Part shown: positions 36,444-45,883 of the stretch, piece by piece
Position numbering within the stretch: the first letter of the stretch is position 1
Layout of the letters: every line of letters begins with the position of its first letter
Notes under the pieces: generated by a model
What the model was told of the DNA's origin: nothing
The model's input: the letters and a program-made list of their open reading frames with translations, nothing else
Databases searched by the model: none
Origin: Paenibacillus stellifer
Lineage (GTDB): Bacteria; Bacillota; Bacilli; Paenibacillales; Paenibacillaceae
NCBI RefSeq assembly: GCF_000758685.1
Contig: NZ_CP009286.1
Location: forward strand, 1,270,501 to 1,334,500
Direction: 5' to 3'
Length of the DNA stretch: 64,000 bases
Position numbers and translations under genes: made by a program

Positions 36444-36715
36444 TGCGCTACTTCTTTTTCTCAATTGTATACACCCCACCAGTTTTTGATTTCTGTCTTA
36501 AAAAGGTGACAGTGAACCCTCTTTTCCTCCCTTCTTAGTAGAGTTACATCTACTTGTATATCGGCAATTATATGAGACTAATGAACTATTTGATAGGATT
36601 TTCGTATCATTTCATCTGAAAATGAGTCTTTTTACACAGAATTTACATATTAGCGAAATAGGGATGACAATCAGAGTTTCGGTTAAATATGAAGTATGAA
36701 TCAGGAGGGGTAGAA

Positions 36716-37681
36716 ATGGAGAATCATCACAGCCTGGAGCTGGCAACTTTCGCGGGCGGCTGCTTCTGGTGCATGGTCAAGCCGTTTGACGAATTGCCAG
36801 GCATCGCTTCGATAGTCTCGGGCTATACGGGCGGACATACGGAGAACCCTACATATGACAGCGTCGGAACCGAGACGACCGGCCATTATGAAGCGGTTCA
36901 GATTACCTTTGATCCTGAAGTGTTTCCTTACGAGCGTCTGCTGGAGCTCTATTGGCGGCAGATCGATCCGACGGATGCGGGCGGGCAGTTTCTGGACAGA
37001 GGCTCATCTTACAAAACAGCGATTTTCGTTCACAATGAAGGGCAGAGGAAACTTGCAGAGGCGTCGAAACGGGAGCAGCAGGCCAGCAGGAGGTTTAAGG
37101 GGAAAATCGTCACGGAGATTTTGCCCGCAGGCCGCTTTTATCCGGCGGAAGATGAGCATCAGGCCTATTACAAGACGCATCCCTTCAAATATAAGCAGTA
37201 TTATCAAGGGTCAGGACGGAATGATTATGCCCGAAAGCATTGGAACGGAGAGCGGGAGCGGCAGCTGTTGCGTTCTCGATTAACCGAGCAGCAGTACAAG
37301 GTTACCCAACTGATGGAGCAGGAGCCTCCCTATCAGAATGAGTACTGGGATAATAAGAGGGAGGGGATCTATGTGGATGTGGTGGACGGGACGCCGCTGT
37401 TCAGCTCGAAGGATCAGTTCCCATCGCCGTCAGGCTGGCCTGCTTTCTCGAAGCCGCTGGAAGAGGGATTCATTACAAGAGAAGGGGGGCGAAGCGAGGG
37501 GAAGCCGGTGACCTTGCTGCGAAGCAGATTGAGCGGCGCTTATCTCGGCAGGCTGTTGTTCAACGGCCCGGAGCCGGAGAAGCTTCACTACAGTGTGAAC
37601 TCCGCGGCTCTCCGCTTCATCCCGAAGGAGGATCTGGCCGGAAGCAAGGAAGAGCGGTACGCCTCTTTCGGAGAGGACTAG
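36716..37681 (+). CDS. MsrA-MsrB fusion with an MsrB half lacking the catalytic cysteine
   Basis: About 321 residues. The MsrA domain (1-160) has the catalytic GCFWC (Cys16) and GGHTENPTY, so reduction of S-methionine sulfoxide is expected. The MsrB half (about 175-315) is recognisable from [23 protein letters not shown] and NSAALRFIP. However, the usual RYCxNS motif is HYSVNS, so the catalytic Cys is Ser293, and the usual HLGHVF is YLGRLLF. MsrB activity is therefore doubtful. ATG 36716 follows AGGAGGGG. The long non-coding region upstream should hold divergent promoters for this gene and the SLH gene. Confidence 0.9.
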   Translation: MENHHSLELATFAGGCFWCMVKPFDELPGIASIVSGYTGGHTENPTYDSVGTETTGHYEAVQITFDPEVFPYERLLELYWRQIDPTDAGGQFLDRGSSYKTAIFVHNEGQRKLAEASKREQQASRRFKGKIVTEILPAGRFYPAEDEHQAYYKTHPFKYKQYYQGSGRNDYARKHWNGERERQLLRSRLTEQQYKVTQLMEQEPPYQNEYWDNKREGIYVDVVDGTPLFSSKDQFPSPSGWPAFSKPLEEGFITREGGRSEGKPVTLLRSRLSGAYLGRLLFNGPEPEKLHYSVNSAALRFIPKEDLAGSKEERYASFGED

Positions 37682-37720
37682 CCTAAAGCCAAAGTGTGAT
37701 ATACCGCATAATCTAAAAGA

Positions 37721-37780
37721 GAGCCCCCTATAGCCGGCTGCACAGAAGGAAGATCTGGGCGGCTGCAGCCAAGGGGGCTC
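37721..37780. terminator. Terminator between msrAB and the convergent sugar operon
   Basis: GAGCCCCC (37721-37728) pairs with GGGGGCTC (37773-37780), with an inner GGCTGCA/GCAGCC pairing. On the minus strand TCTTTTAG follows the stem, so it mainly ends the solute-binding-protein transcript. Confidence 0.7.
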
Positions 37781-37823
37781 GCCATATTATTACTTGTTAA
37801 TGCGATTACTATAGACTCTTCGA

Positions 37824-39131
37824 TTACTGCTTCACGATATCCTGAACGGCTTTGTCGAGCTTATCCAGCAGCTGGTCGCGGTTGATTTGTCCGCCCAGGT
37901 ATTCCTGCATGGCAGCGCCGAAGCCTTGAGTTACGCCATCCGGGAAACGGTCCCAGTTCCAGCTCAGAGCGGTGGAGGACTGACTCTGAACCGCTACGGC
38001 TACCTGGCCGATGTCTTCAGCTGTAGTTGTGATGTCGGATTCGGCCGGAATGAACTTGAACTCCTTCGCCAAATATTTCTTGCCTGCATCGGAGGATACC
38101 ATCCAGTTCAGGAATGCCTTGGCTTCTTCCGGATGAGCCGACTTGCTGTTCACAACCCAGTTATTCGGTACGCCTACATAAATATGGCCTTCTTGATCGT
38201 TAATCGGCATCGGCAGCAGGCCGAGGTTGAGGTTCGGGTCAATCTTGTCGATGTCGCCCTGGGTCCAGTTGCCCTGCATCATCATCGCGGCTTTGCCGGC
38301 GGCGAAGTCAGCAACCTGTGTAGCGTAATCAGTCGTTACTTTGTTGTCTTGTGCGTTGTCAAAGATTACGTCAACAAGATCGAGCCATTGCTTGAAGACT
38401 TCATTGCCTTTGATCGTCTGCTTGCCGGCTTTCACATCCTCGATGAAGGCCGCCGGGTCCTGCTGGTTGGCGAAAGCGACGTTCACGAGGTGAATACCCA
38501 TGGACCACCATTCATTTGTCGCTTCAAAAGGCGTGATGCCTGCGGCCTTCAGCTTCGCGACAGCATCCTTCAGCTGCGCCAGTGTCTTAGGCTCTTCTGT
38601 AATGCCGGCTTTGGTGAACAGATCCTTGTTGTAGATGAGGCCGTAGCCTTCAACGTTCATCGGCATGCCATAGAGTTTGCCGTCAACGGTCGTCGGGATC
38701 TTGGAGGATTCGATCAGCTTGCTCACCCAAGGCTGATCCGAGAGATCGGTTGCGCGATCCATGTATGGAACAAGTGCCGCGAAGCCGCCGTTGTTGAAGA
38801 TTTCAGGCTCTGAGCCCGAAGCGATCTCGGCTTTGAGCAGCGCGCCGTAGTCTTCGCCGCCGCCGTGAGTTTCGACTTGCACCTTGACGCCAGTCTCTTT
38901 CTCGTATTCTTCAGCCAGGGCGTTAAGCTGTTCAGCGATTTCAACTTTGAATTGGAACACTTTAATCGTTACATCTTTCTTGGGAGCTGTGGATGCAGCC
39001 GGTGCGGCTGAGCCGGAGGTACCGCTGTCTGTGCTTTTCGCGGTGGAGTTGTTATTGCCCCCGCCTCCGCAACCTGCAATAATAAGGATGCAAACGATTG
39101 CGAGGAGGAAAGCGAACCGTCTTTTCTTCAT
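37824..39131 (-). CDS. Extracellular sugar-binding lipoprotein of an ABC transporter
   Basis: 435 residues. A lipoprotein signal with lipobox IIAGC (Cys21) and a Gly/Asn/Ser-rich linker leads to a family 1 solute-binding fold (TIKVFQFKVEIAEQLNALA, then FNNGGFAALVPYMD, YGMPMNVEGYGLIYNK, AAMMMQGNWTQGDID). Such proteins capture oligosaccharides for the two permeases encoded upstream. A cre-like site lies in the gap before the gene, so it can be expressed separately from the permeases. No ATPase gene is in the locus, as is common for transporters that share MsmX. Confidence 0.93.
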   Translation of the reverse strand: MKKRRFAFLLAIVCILIIAGCGGGGNNNSTAKSTDSGTSGSAAPAASTAPKKDVTIKVFQFKVEIAEQLNALAEEYEKETGVKVQVETHGGGEDYGALLKAEIASGSEPEIFNNGGFAALVPYMDRATDLSDQPWVSKLIESSKIPTTVDGKLYGMPMNVEGYGLIYNKDLFTKAGITEEPKTLAQLKDAVAKLKAAGITPFEATNEWWSMGIHLVNVAFANQQDPAAFIEDVKAGKQTIKGNEVFKQWLDLVDVIFDNAQDNKVTTDYATQVADFAAGKAAMMMQGNWTQGDIDKIDPNLNLGLLPMPINDQEGHIYVGVPNNWVVNSKSAHPEEAKAFLNWMVSSDAGKKYLAKEFKFIPAESDITTTAEDIGQVAVAVQSQSSTALSWNWDRFPDGVTQGFGAAMQEYLGGQINRDQLLDKLDKAVQDIVKQ

Positions 39132-39153
39132 AAATTAATGCCTCCCTTTGTTT

Positions 39154-39167
39154 TGTAAGTGTTTACA
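39154..39167. promoter_or_regulatory. Catabolite-responsive element (cre-like)
   Basis: TGTAAGTGTTTACA fits the CcpA cre consensus TGWNANCGNTNWCA with one mismatch (T for C at the centre). It lies about 25 bp before the solute-binding-protein start, which suggests carbon catabolite control. Confidence 0.6.
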
Positions 39168-39245
39168 TTTATATCGTAATGCAATGTTGCCCGGACCAAA
39201 ACTTAATTTTTTGTCCGAAAAGGTGGATATTGTTGTCGCTGCCTG

Positions 39246-40082
39246 TTAACCCTTTACGGAACCTGCCGTAACGCCCTCGACAATGTATTTCTGCAAGCTC
39301 AGGAAGAACAGCAGTACCGGCACAATCGCCATCACCAGACCTGCAAGTGCCAGATCCCATTTCTTGGTGTACTGGCCGAAGAATTTCGTAACCGCGACCG
39401 GCAGCGTTGTTAAATCCTTGTTGCCGCCGATAATAAGGACGGGCAGCAGGTAGTCGTTCCAGATCCACAGTGTATTCAGAATAACCACGGTCACGATGAT
39501 CGGCATCAGCAGCGGGAAGACGATCCGGAAGAAGACGCCGAAGGGGCCAGTTCCGTCAACGCGAGCCGCTTCTTCCAGCTCATAGGGCACAGTCTTGATG
39601 AAGCCGTGAAAGAGGAAGACGGACAGCGGCATCCCGAAGCCGAGATAGCAGGCTACAATGCCGTAGAGCTCGCCGCGCAGCTCCAGCATGCTGGTAACCC
39701 GCACCAGCTGAAGCATGAGCGACTGAAAGGGAATGATCATGGCCGATATGAGCAGCAGGAAGACGAAAGAGTTGAACTTCGTCGGCTTTCTGACGATCTG
39801 ATAGGCCGCCATGGAGCTGAACACGACGATTAAGAGCACGCTCAGCACCGTTATCTGAAAAGAATTCCAGAAGGCCTGCGGGAAGTCGATCATTTTCCAG
39901 ACATCGGAATAATTGCTGAAGTGGAACACCTGCGGGAACGAGGCCGCGTCGAGCAAAATCTCCTTCAGTGTCTTGACCGAGTTGGACAGCACCAGATAGA
40001 AGGGAGCCAGGAACAGCAGCGCGAGCAGGATAGCGACGATTTCCAGAGCAAAGGTTTTGGACTTGTACTGGCTGACATGCAT
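39246..40082 (-). CDS. Sugar ABC transporter permease, MalG-type
   Basis: 278 residues and six membrane helices. The EAA loop reads YELEEAARVDGTGPFGVFFRIVFPLLMP (the EAA---G motif), which contacts the ATPase. Its ATG shares one base with the TGA of the other permease gene (TGATG), so the two are coupled. It forms the membrane channel with the MalF-type partner. Confidence 0.93.
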   Translation of the reverse strand: MHVSQYKSKTFALEIVAILLALLFLAPFYLVLSNSVKTLKEILLDAASFPQVFHFSNYSDVWKMIDFPQAFWNSFQITVLSVLLIVVFSSMAAYQIVRKPTKFNSFVFLLLISAMIIPFQSLMLQLVRVTSMLELRGELYGIVACYLGFGMPLSVFLFHGFIKTVPYELEEAARVDGTGPFGVFFRIVFPLLMPIIVTVVILNTLWIWNDYLLPVLIIGGNKDLTTLPVAVTKFFGQYTKKWDLALAGLVMAIVPVLLFFLSLQKYIVEGVTAGSVKG

Positions 40083-41041
40083 CAGGCTGATACCTCCTTG
40101 CGTTTCGTAATCAGCACCTGAGTAATTGTAATCAGCGATACGGCAACGAAGAACAGCAGTGCTTTGGCGGTTCCGAGTCCGTACCGGTTGTTGATCAGGG
40201 CTTCTGCGTAGATGTTATAGGCCAGCGACTGCGTCGAAGTGCCTGGACCACCTTTGGTCAGCGACAGGTTGAGATCGAACATTTTGAACGCATTCGAGAT
40301 GGTCAGGAACAGGCAGATGGTGATGGCCGGCATGATCAGTGGAACGTACACGCTTCTGAATAGCTGCGCCGGACGAGCACCGTCGATCTTGGCCGCCTCG
40401 ACCAGATCCTTCGGAATCCCGGCCAGTGATGCGATATAGATAATCATCATGTAGCCTGCGGTCTGCCAGACGAATACGATGACCAGTCCCCAGAAGCCTG
40501 TGGACGGCGTTCCCAGCCAAGGAAGCTTGAAGAACGGGATGTGGGTGAGCTCGCCGATGGTGGCGAAGCCCTTGGTGAAAATAAACTGCCAAATATAGCC
40601 GAGCAGGATGCCGCCGATTACGTTCGGCATGAAGAAGACGGTACGCAGCACATTCTTGGTCTTGAGCGAAGCCATCAGCATGAAGGCAAGGATCAGGGCC
40701 AGCACGTTGGCGATAATAACGGATACAACCGTGAACCGCAGCGTGAAGTACAGCGAATTCCAGAAGCCATCGTCATGGAGAATCCGGCTCCAGTTCGCGG
40801 AGCCTGTCCACACCGCTTTGTCCAGGTCGAGACCGTTCCAATCGGTGGAGGAATAATAGAATCCCAGAATGAAAGGGGTTACCACTATGGTCAGAAAGAA
40901 AAGAAGACAAGGACCCAGAAATACGATCTGCTGGCCCCAACCCTTGCGTCTGCCCCGCTTTTTTCTTATGGCCTGCACTGCCGGCGGATTGATCCCGGTG
41001 CCGAGTTTGGATTCGTTTGCAATACCCAGCGCTTTTTTCAT
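40082..41041 (-). CDS. Sugar ABC transporter permease, MalF-type
   Basis: 319 residues with a cytoplasmic basic N-terminus (IRKKRGRRKG) and six helices. The EAA loop reads DLVEAAKIDGARPAQLFRSVYVPLIMP. AAAGGAG lies before the ATG. It is the first gene of the minus-strand transporter operon, divergent from the sensor kinase that probably controls it. TATAAT on the minus strand (41084-41089) is a likely -10 element. Confidence 0.93.
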   Translation of the reverse strand: MKKALGIANESKLGTGINPPAVQAIRKKRGRRKGWGQQIVFLGPCLLFFLTIVVTPFILGFYYSSTDWNGLDLDKAVWTGSANWSRILHDDGFWNSLYFTLRFTVVSVIIANVLALILAFMLMASLKTKNVLRTVFFMPNVIGGILLGYIWQFIFTKGFATIGELTHIPFFKLPWLGTPSTGFWGLVIVFVWQTAGYMMIIYIASLAGIPKDLVEAAKIDGARPAQLFRSVYVPLIMPAITICLFLTISNAFKMFDLNLSLTKGGPGTSTQSLAYNIYAEALINNRYGLGTAKALLFFVAVSLITITQVLITKRKEVSA

Positions 41042-41190
41042 GGCGGTTCTCCTTTTTACGTAGTATCATTGCTTCACACCTTCATTATAGTAACCCTTGC
41101 TTATCGCCAACACTCATTATGATGACCATAAAAGTGGATTTTATTGCAGCGCTGTCCCGGTCGATTGCCATGAAATAAGGAGGAGCCTCA

Positions 41191-43023
41191 TTGTTCAAAC
41201 ACAGCATCCGAACCCGGCTGATGGCCCTTGTGCTGCTGGCTGCGGTCATACCGGCCGGCGTCTCGGTTATCTTTTCTTATTTGTATACGAAGCAGTCGTT
41301 CACCGAGCAAGCGCTCAACCAGAACCGCAAGCTGCTGACACTCGGAGCGGCCAATCTGTCCAGTTATTTTCAAAAAATAAACCAGCTGGGCCTCAGCATC
41401 TACAGCGGAATCAATATCCAGAACTCGTTCTACACCTCCATACTGACCACCAAGAATCCGAACGGCGTCCCGGAAGGGACGATTCAGCCGGACAACCGGA
41501 ATGTGGTGCTGACGCAGCTGTACAATCTGTTTCTGTCGGACCGGAATATATTCAAAATCCATCTGTACGTCCGGGCCAACAGCCAGTCCAACATGCTGCT
41601 GAACGGACAGTTCCGGCGGGAGACCAATCTCACCTATAAAGCGCCCGCCAATCCGAACGGCACGAACCGTCCTTTTATCGAGGTGACGCATATGGACCAG
41701 CAGTTCGGCATGAGGTCAGGATTTCCGAATTTCAAACCCGGACAGATGCCGGTATTCACCGCCCATGTCCCGATCTACAAAACGCCGAGCGACGAGGTTC
41801 TGGCCGATCTGTCCATCGATTTCAAGCTGGCCGATATCGAGGAGATTGCCCGGTCGATGTTCAGCCCCGGCACCGAGACGCTCTATGTGATCAATGAGCA
41901 GGGCCAGATTCTCTACGCTCCCGGCAGTGCTGCGGGCAATGAATGGATCGGGCGGACCGTGGGGGCGGGCTGGGTCAAGGAATTGAAGTCGGACAGCGGA
42001 AATTTCTCCTGGAGCGATAAGAACTTTAACGGAATCGTTATGTATAAGAAGGTGGATTCCACGCTCTTTAGGGGATCGGTGGTGAAGCTGACGCCCTATG
42101 AAACGCTGTACAGCGACGCGAGGACCATCAGCCGGATCAACACCGGAATCGGTGTGCTGTTTCTCATCATTTCGGGGATTGCGGCCGTTCTGATCTCCAT
42201 TGGCTTCACCCGGCCGATCAAGAAGCTGATCTCCTATACCCAGAGGGTTCAGATCGGGCAGCTGGACGCTTCCGTCGATTCGATAAGCGAGGATGAATTC
42301 GGGCTATTGACGCGCAAAATAACGGAGATGACCCGGACGATCAACGATCTCATCCTGCAGGAGTACCGGCTGGAAATCGCGAATAAGACCAACCAGCTAA
42401 AGGTGCTTCAAGCCCAGGTTAATCCGCATTTTCTGTATAATGCGCTGCAATCGATTGCTTCCTTGTCACTGCGTTATAACGCGCCGAAAATCTACGATCT
42501 GATCTATTCTCTCGGCAGCATGATGCGGTACTCCATGACGACGAACGAAGGCCAGGTCACGCTTCAGGACGAAATCGAGCATGTGGAAAATTATTTCATC
42601 CTGCAGCAGGAGCGTTTCGGCGAAGAGAACCTGAGGATGGAGACCGATATTGAAGACAGGGTGCGGGTACTGCCGGTTCCCAAAATGATTCTTCAGCCGC
42701 TCGTCGAAAATATTTTCAAGCATGGCTTCCGGAGTGGAATTAAGAATGGCATGATCTGGCTGAAGGCGGGACTCGACGATGAGAACCAGCTGGCTATCAC
42801 CATTCGCGACAATGGACAAGGCATATCCGAATCGCGGCTGGAGGAAGTGAGAAAAGGACTGGAACGAAATGAACCTGGAGACGAAGAAGGCATCGGACTG
42901 CGAAATGTGCTGTCGCGGCTGCGGCTCCAGATCAGCGAGGATGCCCGGCTATTTCTGATGGGAGGGCAAGAAGGCGCCGAAGTTATATTGATCATCCCCA
43001 TGCCGGAATCAAGCGGTCGATAA
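41191..43023 (+). CDS. Sensor histidine kinase, YesM/LytS-type
   Basis: 610 residues. One helix at about 10-30, an external sensory region of about 270 residues, a second helix (about 307-330), a HAMP linker (FTRPIKKLISYTQRVQIGQLD), the His_kinase motif QAQVNPHFLYNALQS with the phosphoacceptor His, and an HATPase domain (ILQPLVENIFKHG, IRDNGQGI, GIGLRNV). TTG 41191 follows AAGGAGG. It pairs with the AraC-type regulator 16 bp downstream. The divergent sugar transporter is the likely target. Confidence 0.94.
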   Translation: MFKHSIRTRLMALVLLAAVIPAGVSVIFSYLYTKQSFTEQALNQNRKLLTLGAANLSSYFQKINQLGLSIYSGINIQNSFYTSILTTKNPNGVPEGTIQPDNRNVVLTQLYNLFLSDRNIFKIHLYVRANSQSNMLLNGQFRRETNLTYKAPANPNGTNRPFIEVTHMDQQFGMRSGFPNFKPGQMPVFTAHVPIYKTPSDEVLADLSIDFKLADIEEIARSMFSPGTETLYVINEQGQILYAPGSAAGNEWIGRTVGAGWVKELKSDSGNFSWSDKNFNGIVMYKKVDSTLFRGSVVKLTPYETLYSDARTISRINTGIGVLFLIISGIAAVLISIGFTRPIKKLISYTQRVQIGQLDASVDSISEDEFGLLTRKITEMTRTINDLILQEYRLEIANKTNQLKVLQAQVNPHFLYNALQSIASLSLRYNAPKIYDLIYSLGSMMRYSMTTNEGQVTLQDEIEHVENYFILQQERFGEENLRMETDIEDRVRVLPVPKMILQPLVENIFKHGFRSGIKNGMIWLKAGLDDENQLAITIRDNGQGISESRLEEVRKGLERNEPGDEEGIGLRNVLSRLRLQISEDARLFLMGGQEGAEVILIIPMPESSGR

Positions 43024-43039
43024 GAGGAGTGAACCTGAA

Positions 43040-44656
43040 ATGAAAGTCTTGATCGTCGACGACGAGAAGCATGTACGCGAGGCCATCCGGTATTTCGTCC
43101 CGTGGGAACAATACGGGGTTACCGGTATTTACGAAGCGACGAACGGGCAGGAAGCGATGGAGATTGTGCTGGAGCAGGAGCCGGCGGTCGTGTTCACAGA
43201 CATGCGCATGCCGCTGATGGACGGCGCGGAGCTGCTGGAATGGCTGCACCGCTGCTCACCCTATACGAAGACGATCGTTATCAGCGGCTACCAGGATTTC
43301 AGCTATGTGAAGCCGGCTATCGTATACGGAGGCATCGATTACCTGCTGAAGCCGGTGAACCGTAAGGCGCTGGTCGCCGCAGCGGACCGGGCCTTCCAGA
43401 AATGGAACGAGGAGAAGCAGGAGCGCGAGCGCTCTTTTCACCAGAATATCCAGCTCAATGTTCTCCGTCCTCTGTACTGGGACAAGACGCTTTCGGATTT
43501 GATCAGCGGAACCGTAGCCTATCCCGATGTGGAAAATGCGCTCCGGAAGGAGCTTGGGCTGCCCCGGGGAGCCGAACGCTGCCGAATTGCCATCATCTCG
43601 CTGCAATCCTCGGGAGGGCTCCTGCTGCGGAAATTCAGAGGGGATGTTCAGCTCACCTCCTTCGTGCTGGCCAACGTCTGCAACGAAATTGTAAGCCGGA
43701 AGCAGGAGGGCTTCGCCTTCCGGTACTGGCATGACGGAGCCGATGTGGTCATTATGCTCTGGTCCGGTCTTGAGAACGCGGAGAAGATGCTGATGGATAT
43801 TAATGAATCGGTATGCTCCGCCTATGGGATTTTGCTGGATATTGGCCTCAGCCCCGTACTTCCTTTTCCAGACCGGTTGAAGGACGCATTTACGGGGGCG
43901 AAGACGGCCCTTACGGAACGCAACCTGCTGCGAACAGGGAGCCGCATTCATACCGCAGCCCTGGCGGTGGACGTGCCGGAGGTGCCCGGAGCCGAAACCG
44001 GAGAGCTGCTGGAGAAGCTGCGCCTGTCTCTAATGTCCGGGGACCCGGAGCGGATACAGCGCAGTCTGGAGCAGTGGGCCGATTTCGGAGCAAGGTCGGG
44101 CGTGTTGACCTTAAGCGGTCTGCGCGCTTTGGAGGACAGTCTGAGGGATATGCTGGACAAATGGAAGAAGGAGTGGGCGGACAGCGGGGAAGCCGCGGCT
44201 GACAGCATGCCCGCGTTCCGTTCTCCGCTTGACGAGCATGGCGAGTTCTCCTTCCTTCACTGGAAGGAAGGTCTGAAGAAGGCCGTTCTCGGCCTGGTAA
44301 CGGAAAGCCGCTTGTCCCGGGCCTCGGACAGCCGGATTGTGCTGGAGATCAGGGAGTACCTGGACCGTAACTTCCAGCTGGATATTACGCTTCAGCATAT
44401 TGCGGACCGGTTCTTCCTCAGCCGGGAGAATGTATCGCGGAAGTTCAAGCAGGTAACAGGAGAGAATCTTTCCGATTACTTGACCTATTTGCGGATCGAG
44501 AAAGCGAAGGAATTGCTGCAGAATTCCGATTTACGGATGTCGAGAATCGCTGAGCTGGTCGGCTACGAGGATGAGAAATATTTCAGCCGGGTCTTCAAGA
44601 AGGCGACGGGGCAGACGCCGCGTGAATTCCGCAAGCGGGAGGAAGAGGAGCAGTAG
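43040..44656 (+). CDS. Response regulator with AraC-type DNA-binding domain, YesN-type
   Basis: 538 residues. The receiver (1-120) reads MKVLIVDDEKHVREAI, with phosphoacceptor Asp in VVFTDMRMPLMDG and Lys in YLLKPV. A long middle region of unknown fold follows. The C-terminal pair of AraC helix-turn-helix segments is ITLQHIADRFFLSRENVSRKFK and MSRIAELVGYEDEKYFSRVFKK. It forms a two-component system with the preceding kinase. Confidence 0.94.
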   Translation: MKVLIVDDEKHVREAIRYFVPWEQYGVTGIYEATNGQEAMEIVLEQEPAVVFTDMRMPLMDGAELLEWLHRCSPYTKTIVISGYQDFSYVKPAIVYGGIDYLLKPVNRKALVAAADRAFQKWNEEKQERERSFHQNIQLNVLRPLYWDKTLSDLISGTVAYPDVENALRKELGLPRGAERCRIAIISLQSSGGLLLRKFRGDVQLTSFVLANVCNEIVSRKQEGFAFRYWHDGADVVIMLWSGLENAEKMLMDINESVCSAYGILLDIGLSPVLPFPDRLKDAFTGAKTALTERNLLRTGSRIHTAALAVDVPEVPGAETGELLEKLRLSLMSGDPERIQRSLEQWADFGARSGVLTLSGLRALEDSLRDMLDKWKKEWADSGEAAADSMPAFRSPLDEHGEFSFLHWKEGLKKAVLGLVTESRLSRASDSRIVLEIREYLDRNFQLDITLQHIADRFFLSRENVSRKFKQVTGENLSDYLTYLRIEKAKELLQNSDLRMSRIAELVGYEDEKYFSRVFKKATGQTPREFRKREEEEQ

Positions 44657-44692
44657 CGGCTTCATGCATCGAACAGGATCGAACCGACAAAC

Positions 44693-44731
44693 GGCTCCAT
44701 GCTCCGGACTAACCTTCCGGGACATGGAGCC
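44693..44731 (+). terminator. Terminator after the two-component system
   Basis: The arms GGCTCCATG (44693-44701) and CATGGAGCC (44723-44731) pair perfectly, with an inner CCGG/CCGG pairing. The tail ATCTTGTTT is moderately T-rich. The next gene is convergent. Confidence 0.65.
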
Positions 44732-44776
44732 ATCTTGTTTCGAGCATGCTTGGACTATGCTGAGCGCAGGGCCCTT

Positions 44777-45766
44777 CTATGCCCGCAGAATCTCTTCAAT
44801 CTTCTGAAGCTCTTCCGCGCTGAGTTCCGGCGCGGCGAGCGAGCCTACCGCATCCTCGATCTGGCTCACCTTGCTGGCGCCAATCAGCGCCGAAGTGACG
44901 CGGCCGCCGCGAAGCACCCAGGAGAGCGCGAGCTGGGACATCTTCTGGCCGCGCGCTTCCGCAATCTCATTCAGGCGGCGAACCTTGCCGATTGTGTCAT
45001 CCGTAATCTGCTTCTCGGACAGGAAGACGCTCGCGCCGGCCGCCCGGGAATCGGAGGTGATGCCGTTCAGGTAACGGTCGGTCAGGATGCCCTGCTGCAG
45101 CGGCGAGAAGACGATGCTTCCGATGCCTTCCTCGTCCAGCACATCCTGCAACCCGTCTTCGATCCAGCGGGACATCATGGAATAATTCGGCTGGTGAATG
45201 AGGCAAGGCGTGCCGAGTTCGCGGAGAATGCGGGCAGCCTTCCGCGTCTCCTCCGGCCGGTAATTGGAGATGCCGACGTACAGCGCCTTACCTTGGCGGA
45301 CGAGGTGATCCAGCGCGCTCATTGTCTCTTCAAGCGGCGTATTCGGATCGGGACGGTGATGATAGAAAATATCGACATAATCCAGTCCCATCCGCTTCAG
45401 GCTCTGATCCAGGCTGGACACCAGGTATTTGCGGGAGCCCCACTCGCCGTAAGGGCCTGGCCACATATAATATCCGGCCTTGCTGGAGATGATCATCTCA
45501 TCGCGGTAAGGCTGGAAGTCTTTCTTCAGGATCGAACCGAAAGTCTCTTCCGCCGATCCCGCAGGAGGTCCGTAGTTATTGGCAAGGTCGAAGTGGGTGA
45601 TTCCCAGATCGAACGCTCTGCGCACCATCGCTCTGCCGTTCTCAAAGACATCGTTGCCGCCGAAATTATGCCACAGCCCGAGGGAAATCGCGGGCAGCTG
45701 CAGGCCGCTGCGTCCGCAGCGGTTATATTTCATGTTCTCGTATCGTTCCGTGTTTGCCGTATACAT
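44777..45766 (-). CDS. Aldo/keto reductase, YghZ (L-glyceraldehyde 3-phosphate reductase) type
   Basis: 329 residues with a TIM-barrel AKR pattern: FDLANNYGPPAGSAEE (catalytic Asp and Tyr), IISSKAGYYMWPGPYG (catalytic Lys), YHHRPDPNTPLEE (His) and SALIGASKVSQIEDAV for NADPH. The start YTANTERYENMKYNRCGRSGL and the sequence along the chain closely follow Escherichia coli YghZ. This subclass detoxifies L-glyceraldehyde 3-phosphate and other aldehydes. The divergent-facing AraC gene lies next to it on the same strand. Confidence 0.92.
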   Translation of the reverse strand: MYTANTERYENMKYNRCGRSGLQLPAISLGLWHNFGGNDVFENGRAMVRRAFDLGITHFDLANNYGPPAGSAEETFGSILKKDFQPYRDEMIISSKAGYYMWPGPYGEWGSRKYLVSSLDQSLKRMGLDYVDIFYHHRPDPNTPLEETMSALDHLVRQGKALYVGISNYRPEETRKAARILRELGTPCLIHQPNYSMMSRWIEDGLQDVLDEEGIGSIVFSPLQQGILTDRYLNGITSDSRAAGASVFLSEKQITDDTIGKVRRLNEIAEARGQKMSQLALSWVLRGGRVTSALIGASKVSQIEDAVGSLAAPELSAEELQKIEEILRA

Positions 45767-45883
45767 ACCGGTCTGATCACCCCGTAAATGAATTGTATTG
45801 CAGCCCGGATCAGCCGGGTGCTTACGCTTCCATTGTAGTGGAAAAGAGAGGAACGGCGAATGTCAGCAAGGGAGGAATTTATG

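Noticed and set aside
43256..43951. A minus-strand frame of 231 codons inside the YesN-type regulator
   Set aside because: It lies wholly within a clear receiver-AraC gene and is a shadow of its codon pattern.
44777..45787. A 362-codon plus-strand frame opposite the aldo/keto reductase
   Set aside because: The minus-strand frame follows YghZ along its whole length; the plus-strand frame is a shadow.
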